Source: Bacteroidota bacterium
GTDB taxonomy: Bacteria; Bacteroidota; Bacteroidia; NS11-12g; UBA955
Reading direction: 5' to 3'
NCBI GenBank assembly: GCA_027488495.1
Contig: JAIYBO010000141.1
Location: forward strand, 1-20,209
DNA length: 20,209 nt
The notes beneath the pieces are model-generated. The model saw only the letters and a program-made list of their open reading frames with translations, was not told where the DNA came from and did no database searches. Positions 14,993 to 20,209 of this stretch are shown here, piece by piece. Made by a program: the position numbers and the translations under genes. How positions within the stretch are numbered: the first letter of the stretch is position 1; each line of letters begins with the position of its first letter.

Positions 14993-16372
14993 ATGAACGC
15001 CGAAATCTATTTAACTTCCAATTCAAAGGGATTTGTTACTGCGAAGTTGCCATCGTCGATTGCCGCATTTTGGTCGCAATCCTCTGAAGAAAGTTTGCAT
15101 CTTTACAATGGTCCCAAAGGTTGTTTGATGGGTGTGATCCACACTGGAAAGGGAAATGTTGCCGAGCATGAGAAGTTGAGAAAGGAAGGCAACAAGTGTT
15201 TTGTAAGCTTGCCCAAGGGTATTACCTCTGTAGAAATCAACAATGTTGATTGGGATGCTCCTAAGGCATTGGCTTTTGTTGAAGGATTTCTTTTGAGCGA
15301 TTACAGGTTTGATAAGTATTTAACAAAAAAATCGGCGAATGCGCCACTTCAAGTAACGATGAGTGGAAAAGGCAAAGAGAAATTGCACGAAGTTCAAGTA
15401 GTGTGTAATGCTGTGAATACTGCGAGAAATTGGGTGAATGAACCTGTTAATTCTTTGAATGCACAGGGTTTGGCGGATGTATTTACGGATTTGGGTGTGG
15501 ATGCTGGATTTAAAGTTGAAGTTTTTGGGGAAGCTCAAATTGAAAGTTTAAAAATGGGCGGTTTGTTGGCGGTGAATCGCGGAAGTCAAGAGCCTCCCAC
15601 ATTTTCTGTATTAGAATATAAACCCAAGGAAGCGAAAAATGCTCAGCCCATTGTTTTGGTTGGAAAAGGTGTGGTGTTTGATACAGGTGGGTTGAGTTTA
15701 AAGCCTACACCCAATAGCATGGATATGATGAAGTGCGATATGGGTGGAGCCGCTGTTGTTGGTGCCGTTTTTGAAGCCGTTGCACGATTGAATTGGCCCA
15801 TATGGATTGTGGGTTTGGTGCCAGCCACTGACAATCGTCCTGGTGAAATGGCCACTTGTCCGGGGGATATTATTACCATGTTCGATGGTACCACAGTTGA
15901 GGTATTGAATACAGATGCGGAAGGACGTTTGATTTTGGCAGATGCATTGGCATTTGCCAAGAAATACGATCCTCAATTGGTGATAGATTACGCTACGCTC
16001 ACGGGTGCTGCTGCAAGGGCTTTGGGAACTTATGGTTCGGCATTAATGGCTCAAGCGCCAGATTCTGTAGTGAAATCGTTGAAAAAAGCAGGGGAAGTGA
16101 CCTACGAGAGATTGGCTGAATTGCCTTTGTGGGAAGAGTATTATGAGGAAATTAAAGGGGGAATTGCCGATCTGAAAAACCTAGGAAAAGGAGAAGGTGG
16201 AGCACAAAGTGCGGCCATGTTCTTGAGGCATTTTACCAATTATCCTTGGGCACATATCGATATTGCGGGTACTGCATTTTCAACTTCGGCGAGTCATTAT
16301 ACACCAAAAGGTGGCACAGGTGTTGGCGTTCGCTTAACTTTGGAGTTTTTAAGACAGCAAATCAATGGATAA
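14993..16372 (+). CDS. pepA: Leucyl aminopeptidase (M17 family)
   Basis: This cytoplasmic di-metal exopeptidase removes N-terminal residues from peptides. The 459 residues contain the M17 signature NTDAEGRL and the complete site: K225 and D230 in GKGVVFDTGG, catalytic K237, D249 in CDMGG, D308, E310 and R312. One extra residue lies between K237 and D249 compared with E. coli PepA. The N-terminal domain is shorter than in PepA. The frame is open back to a TTG at 14852, but the upstream part is hydrophobic, Met-rich and would overlap the divergent ligase promoter. The Met at 14993, just after TAATTTG (one base short of the -7 consensus), begins a normal family N-terminus and is preferred. The stop overlaps pdxA by 8 bases. 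Confidence 0.95.
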   Translation: MNAEIYLTSNSKGFVTAKLPSSIAAFWSQSSEESLHLYNGPKGCLMGVIHTGKGNVAEHEKLRKEGNKCFVSLPKGITSVEINNVDWDAPKALAFVEGFLLSDYRFDKYLTKKSANAPLQVTMSGKGKEKLHEVQVVCNAVNTARNWVNEPVNSLNAQGLADVFTDLGVDAGFKVEVFGEAQIESLKMGGLLAVNRGSQEPPTFSVLEYKPKEAKNAQPIVLVGKGVVFDTGGLSLKPTPNSMDMMKCDMGGAAVVGAVFEAVARLNWPIWIVGLVPATDNRPGEMATCPGDIITMFDGTTVEVLNTDAEGRLILADALAFAKKYDPQLVIDYATLTGAAARALGTYGSALMAQAPDSVVKSLKKAGEVTYERLAELPLWEEYYEEIKGGIADLKNLGKGEGGAQSAAMFLRHFTNYPWAHIDIAGTAFSTSASHYTPKGGTGVGVRLTLEFLRQQING

Positions 16373-17429
16373 TCGTAAAGTTGTATTGGGAATTACTCAA
16401 GGTGATCCTTCAGGTGTAGGTATGGAATTGGTGTTGCGGGTGTTTTCGGATCCCAATATTTACAAATACTGTACGCCAGTTTTATATGGTAATCCCAAAA
16501 CATTTGTTGCTTGGAAGAAACACTTGGGCCTTCAAGAGCCAATGTATCAAATGATCAATTCGGCGGCCGATGCAAAACCCGGGAAGTTGAATTTGGTGGT
16601 TTCTAGTGATGATGCTGTTGAATTTACCATTGGTACTGCTTCTGCTGAATCGGGAAAAGAAGCCCTGTTGGCCATCGATAAGGCATTGTCTGATGCCCAT
16701 TTTTTAGAAGCGTTGGTTACTGCGCCCATCGATAAATCTACAGTGGCTCCTCATTCTAACAATTTTACTGGACACACGGGATATTTGGCTGAAGCTTTGG
16801 GTGCGAAATCGCATGCTATGATTTTGGCATGTGAAGATTTGCGCGTGGCTTTGGTTACAGAGCATGTGCCAATTACACAGTTGGAAAAATATCTCACGCA
16901 AGAGAAAATCGAACAGAAAATCGAAGTGGTTTACAATGCCCTCAGAAATGATTTCAATGTATTGAAGCCGAGAATTGCTGTTTTGGGTTTGAATCCACAT
17001 GCCGGGGATCAGGGTTTGTTGGGCGACGAAGAGGTTAAAATCATTCAACCTGCGATTGCCAAACATTTCAAGCAAGGCAAATTGGTTTACGGGCCTTATT
17101 CAGCTGATGCTTTTTTTGGGAGTGGCAATTTCAAAAATTTTGATGCGGTGATTGCTATGTATCACGATCAGGGATTGATACCGTTTAAAACAATGGCTTT
17201 TATGGATGGTGTGAATGTAACGGCGGGTTTGTCAATTGTGAGAACAAGTCCAGATCATGGAACGGCCTATGACATAGCGGGAAAGAATACAGCAGATCCG
17301 AGTAGTATGCGTGCAGCGGTTTATGAAGCGATCCACTTGGTTCGAAATCGTAAGCAATTTGCTGCAGACTTCGAGAATCCTTTGGAATATTCAGAAATGC
17401 GCCGAGAACGGTTCCGTATCGATTTTTAA
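16365..17429 (+). CDS. pdxA: 4-hydroxythreonine-4-phosphate dehydrogenase
   Basis: This enzyme oxidises 4-phosphohydroxy-L-threonine with NAD(P)+ in the DXP-dependent route to pyridoxal 5'-phosphate; the product condenses with DXP through PdxJ. The 354 residues are slightly longer than E. coli PdxA. The three metal-binding histidines fall where expected: H167 in TEHVP, H212 in NPHAGD and H267 in YHDQG. GITQGDPSGVGME, the GHTGYLAE motif and DHGTAYDIAGK are also intact. The ATG lies inside the end of the aminopeptidase gene (8-base overlap), so the two are co-transcribed and probably coupled, although their activities are not obviously connected. The TAA directly abuts the stop of the convergent hydrolase gene with no base between them. 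Confidence 0.96.
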   Translation: MDNRKVVLGITQGDPSGVGMELVLRVFSDPNIYKYCTPVLYGNPKTFVAWKKHLGLQEPMYQMINSAADAKPGKLNLVVSSDDAVEFTIGTASAESGKEALLAIDKALSDAHFLEALVTAPIDKSTVAPHSNNFTGHTGYLAEALGAKSHAMILACEDLRVALVTEHVPITQLEKYLTQEKIEQKIEVVYNALRNDFNVLKPRIAVLGLNPHAGDQGLLGDEEVKIIQPAIAKHFKQGKLVYGPYSADAFFGSGNFKNFDAVIAMYHDQGLIPFKTMAFMDGVNVTAGLSIVRTSPDHGTAYDIAGKNTADPSSMRAAVYEAIHLVRNRKQFAADFENPLEYSEMRRERFRIDF

Positions 17430-19100
17430 TCAACGCATTCGTGCGCGGTCTAGCAACCAACTGCAAGTTTTGATGTATACTTCTACTGCGAGTGTTTCTT
17501 CTATGTCAAAATACTCCCTTACGTTGCCCGAAATGGCATGTTGCATCATGTGATTTAAGTTGGGGAATTCGGCATAGGTAATTCCCACGCCTTCGGCTTC
17601 CATTTGTTTTACCAAATTCCTTGTGGGAACGGGGTTTACTTGCATGTCTAATCCGCCTTGAATCATTAAAATATCACAATCTTTTTGTTGTAGAAAGTCT
17701 GTTGCGGGGTTGTACTGAAAGAAAAATCTCGTCCATGGATTGTAACCTAACGGCAGATAACTCTTTGCAAAGTATGTTTCAACGGATTTTTCTGAGTATG
17801 CTTTCGCGATTTTGGTATTGTCTGATTGCCACACTTTGTAAGCTTTTTTCAGGTTGTTGTCTTGGGATTTAACCCATTTTGTAAAGGCTTGGGCAAACGC
17901 TTGCTTATCTTGGTCTGATGGAATGGTGGATTCTGGGTTTTCACCATTTTTTGCGTTACCCATTTCAATGGCCAATGAGATCAATTTTCGTTGTGCATCG
18001 GCCAAATGATGGCAAGTAAAGGAGTCGTATCCATTTTGTTTCCATCCATTTTGAATTTGATAAACACTGGTTTCAATGCCCGTGCTTGTTGCGCCGGCCA
18101 AACTCACAATACCAGACAGTCTCCGTTTTTTTGATAACATGAGTGCTACGGCAGCACCCTCACTGTGGCCGATTACATAAACACGTGTAGTATCTATCAT
18201 TGGAAGACTGCCCAAATAATCTATGGCTGCCATCGCATCACTCACATAAGATTCTGTGGTGGTATTGGCTAAAAACTTGGGATCACCGATGGATTTGCCC
18301 ACGCCGCGGTCATCCACACGCAACACTGCAAACCCTGATTGGGTCAAAGCATGTGCCCACACGGCGAAGGGTTTGTGGGCCCCCAAAGATTCGTCGCGGT
18401 CCTGCGGACCGCTGCCAGATAATAACAATACCACTGGAAACTGATGATGAATACCGGCTGTGTCAATATTTATCTTTACCAACGTCGGCGCGGCTGGGAA
18501 TATTGGAAAAGGTGCGATGGTCTCATCGCCTTCAACGGGTTTCGGGGGTATCGCCATCAAACCGCCCGCAGCTGCCTGAATGAGGTTTTCACCCATCCAA
18601 TCTGCTTTATTTTCTGGTGATTTGGGGTAGGTGAGAGTGCCGGATAGTTTCAATTTTCCCGAAGGATGCGAGAAATCAACCAACTTGAACTCGTACGGAT
18701 AAGGCAAAATAGGGGTTTGAGGCTTCCTATCGAAAAGACTCTGGTAAAAAACACAAGGGATTTCCTGTCCGTTCTGCTTCCAAATGCCATCCAATTGCTT
18801 GATATCCTTCAGCACACCTCTGAAAGTGGCACCAAATCCCAGCGTCCATGTCAATGTCTGTCCCTCTACCACCGTAGATTCAACTTTGTATTCTTTTAAG
18901 CCTTGTAGCGGGACATCTAACGTGGATGTTAACTGTCCTTCCTCCTGCGAAACATGGAACGTAAGTCCGATTTGCATGTTGCCAGCATTTATTGTGCCTT
19001 TCCAATAGCCAATCCACTGCCCAGGATCTTGGGATTGCGCAAACAAGCTGCCGAAACAATAAAATATGGCCAAGAGGATAGTTGTGATTTTGATTTTCAT
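17430..19100 (-). CDS. Exported alpha/beta hydrolase (serine esterase/peptidase-like)
   Basis: This 556-residue protein is probably periplasmic or surface-exposed. A signal peptide (MKIKITTILLAIFYCFGSLFA, before QSQ) is followed by a beta-rich N-terminal module (about 25-120; WIGYWKGTINAG, then DGIWKQ) of the kind that precedes hydrolase domains in many Bacteroidota proteins. The alpha/beta hydrolase domain carries LLLSGSGPQDRDE, VLRVDDRGVGKS and the nucleophile elbow GHSEG (S313). D485 in GGLDMQV and H517 in NLNHMMQH complete a plausible triad. An insertion of about 50 residues (roughly 161-212), rich in Ala and Pro, separates the first core strand (SGTLTYP) from the next. A helical cap lies between about 345 and 450. 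The ATG is 5 bases after the stop of the upstream beta-CASP gene, so it is likely co-transcribed. Substrate unknown. Confidence 0.88.
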   Translation of the reverse strand: MKIKITTILLAIFYCFGSLFAQSQDPGQWIGYWKGTINAGNMQIGLTFHVSQEEGQLTSTLDVPLQGLKEYKVESTVVEGQTLTWTLGFGATFRGVLKDIKQLDGIWKQNGQEIPCVFYQSLFDRKPQTPILPYPYEFKLVDFSHPSGKLKLSGTLTYPKSPENKADWMGENLIQAAAGGLMAIPPKPVEGDETIAPFPIFPAAPTLVKINIDTAGIHHQFPVVLLLSGSGPQDRDESLGAHKPFAVWAHALTQSGFAVLRVDDRGVGKSIGDPKFLANTTTESYVSDAMAAIDYLGSLPMIDTTRVYVIGHSEGAAVALMLSKKRRLSGIVSLAGATSTGIETSVYQIQNGWKQNGYDSFTCHHLADAQRKLISLAIEMGNAKNGENPESTIPSDQDKQAFAQAFTKWVKSQDNNLKKAYKVWQSDNTKIAKAYSEKSVETYFAKSYLPLGYNPWTRFFFQYNPATDFLQQKDCDILMIQGGLDMQVNPVPTRNLVKQMEAEGVGITYAEFPNLNHMMQHAISGNVREYFDIEETLAVEVYIKTCSWLLDRARMR

Positions 19101-19105
19101 GGTGG

Positions 19106-20209
19106 TTAAATTAATGTATGTGATACGCCCATTTTGGCGGGTTCTACATTGGAAAAGCCTATGGTATTCAATTTTGTTTCAAAACTCGCCATACTGCTGG
19201 GTTCGCCATGAACCAAGAACAGTTTTTTTACTTTGTTTGGGTCCTGACAAAGCAAATAATCACACATTTCTCGCCAATCGGCGTGCGCACTGAAATTGTC
19301 CATCCGGTGAATTTCTGCCTTCACTTGATGCAGATCCCCGAAAATTTTCACTTCCTCTCTGCCTTCGATTAACTGTCCGGCCAAACTTCTTGGCGATGCA
19401 TATCCAACCAGTAAAATGGCGCAATTGGGGTTCTCAATGTTGTTGGCGATGTGGTGTTTCACCCTGCCGGCATCGGCCATGCCACTGGCGGAAATGATGA
19501 TGCTGGGTTGTTTTTCTTCGTTGATGGCCTTGGACTCGTCCAACTTGGAAACATAATGCAAATTGTGAACCGCAAACGGATCCCCATCCCGTAAGATATA
19601 GTCCAAAATAGAGGGATCGAAACTCTCGCGATGCAAAGCCATCACTTGGGTGGCCTTGACGCTCAATGGTGAATCAACGTATACCTTGATTTCAGGTAGT
19701 TTGTTTTCGTGCGCCAATTGGTCGAGCAGATAAATGATCTCCTGCGTCCTATCTATTGAAAAGGCGGGGATGATGATCTTGCCCTGCTTCTCTACACAAA
19801 TGTGGTTGATGAGCTCAAGCAAAGGTGCTTTGGCATCTTCACTGGGCAGGTGTTCGCGATTGCCATAGGTGCTCTCACAAATGATGTATTCAGAAGGAGG
19901 GAATGGGAATGGTCCTTCCAATATTTGATCATTGGGCCGGCCGATATCACCCGTGTAGGTGAGCGTGATGGTTTTGTCGTCGATCGTTTTGAGCGATAAA
20001 TGGATGCATCCACTGCCCAAAATATGGGCGTTGGGAATCATTTGGAACTGACATGTGGCATCTATAGAAAACCAAGTTTCGTCGTTCACCACTTCCATTT
20101 GCGCCAAAGTGCGGACCACATCCTTTTCCGTATACAACGGTTCGATGGCCTCATCGCCCCGAGCAATTCTGCGTTTGTTCACCCGCATCAGGTCCGACTC
20201 CTGAATATG
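19106..20209 (-). CDS. Beta-CASP metallo-beta-lactamase RNA-processing enzyme (5' partial)
   Basis: This is a predicted zinc-dependent ribonuclease of the CPSF-73/YSH1-like branch of the MBL fold. Only the C-terminal 367 residues are visible; the frame runs off the window end and the residues before the first Met read HIQESDL, which fits the family, so the ATG at 20188 is internal. The HxHxDH loop and other N-terminal zinc ligands are outside the window. Visible elements are NAHILGSG and TGDIGRP (zinc ligands), ESTYGNR, the beta-CASP segment with VYVDSPLSVKAT, SASGMADAGRVKHH, motif B in NFSAHADW, and the final HGEP histidine. These support an intact catalytic core rather than an inactive paralogue. 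RNA cleavage is known for the family; the in vivo substrate in Bacteroidota is not established. Confidence 0.92.
   Translation of the reverse strand, partial: HIQESDLMRVNKRRIARGDEAIEPLYTEKDVVRTLAQMEVVNDETWFSIDATCQFQMIPNAHILGSGCIHLSLKTIDDKTITLTYTGDIGRPNDQILEGPFPFPPSEYIICESTYGNREHLPSEDAKAPLLELINHICVEKQGKIIIPAFSIDRTQEIIYLLDQLAHENKLPEIKVYVDSPLSVKATQVMALHRESFDPSILDYILRDGDPFAVHNLHYVSKLDESKAINEEKQPSIIISASGMADAGRVKHHIANNIENPNCAILLVGYASPRSLAGQLIEGREEVKIFGDLHQVKAEIHRMDNFSAHADWREMCDYLLCQDPNKVKKLFLVHGEPSSMASFETKLNTIGFSNVEPAKMGVSHTLI

Noticed and set aside
1..20209. Defence system, mobile element, CRISPR array or tRNA genes
   Set aside because: I read both strands for transposases, integrases, regularly spaced repeats and tRNA-like cloverleaf ends and saw none; all large frames are assigned to housekeeping or envelope proteins.

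Overview
The window looks like a chromosomal housekeeping segment of a Bacteroidota bacterium. The main evidence is a protein with a type IX secretion (T9SS) C-terminal sorting domain, a Rel enzyme with an RLRD-type synthetase motif, near-absence of Shine-Dalgarno sequences, and several upstream octamers fitting the Bacteroidota -7 box TAnnTTTG. Genus cannot be given from sequence reading alone. Base composition and codon use look even throughout. I see no insertion sequence, prophage, CRISPR array, tRNA or rRNA.

Layout. (1) 1-2460, plus strand: the end of an ATP synthase operon (atpA, missing its first few codons, then atpG), closed by a strong hairpin terminator at 2474-2508. (2) 2589-6196, minus strand: an M20 metallopeptidase followed by bifunctional (p)ppGpp synthetase/hydrolase rel, coupled through a TAATG overlap. 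(3) 6300-6485, plus strand: a 61-residue single-pass membrane protein of unknown role. (4) 6492-14857, minus strand, read right to left: a double-length D-Ala-D-Ala ligase-like protein, a membrane-anchored PASTA protein (GTGA overlap), a T9SS-exported protein, a rhodanese (ATGA overlap), a seven-haem TPR cytochrome c that seems to start at TTG, and an unpartnered CoA-transferase subunit B. (5) 14993-17429, plus strand: leucyl aminopeptidase and pdxA, overlapping by 8 bases. (6) 17430-20209, minus strand: a beta-CASP metallo-beta-lactamase RNA-processing enzyme (5' end beyond the window) followed 5 bases later by an exported alpha/beta hydrolase.

Two groups suggest shared function. The ligase-PASTA pair looks like a cell-wall module, with peptide ligation in the cytoplasm and a peptidoglycan-binding ectodomain outside. 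The T9SS protein-rhodanese-cytochrome c trio is physically linked by tight spacing and may be an envelope redox or sulfur-related unit, although no substrate can be read from sequence. The remaining genes are ordinary metabolism. No gene-free stretch exceeds about 140 bases; the longer ones are 2461-2588 (terminator), 6197-6299, 11440-11564 (AT-rich spacer) and 14858-14992 (divergent promoter region).

I did not find a clearly new multi-gene system. The best leads are the tandem ligase with unequal active sites, and the rhodanese/cytochrome junction where both genes share one reading frame separated by a single TAA.
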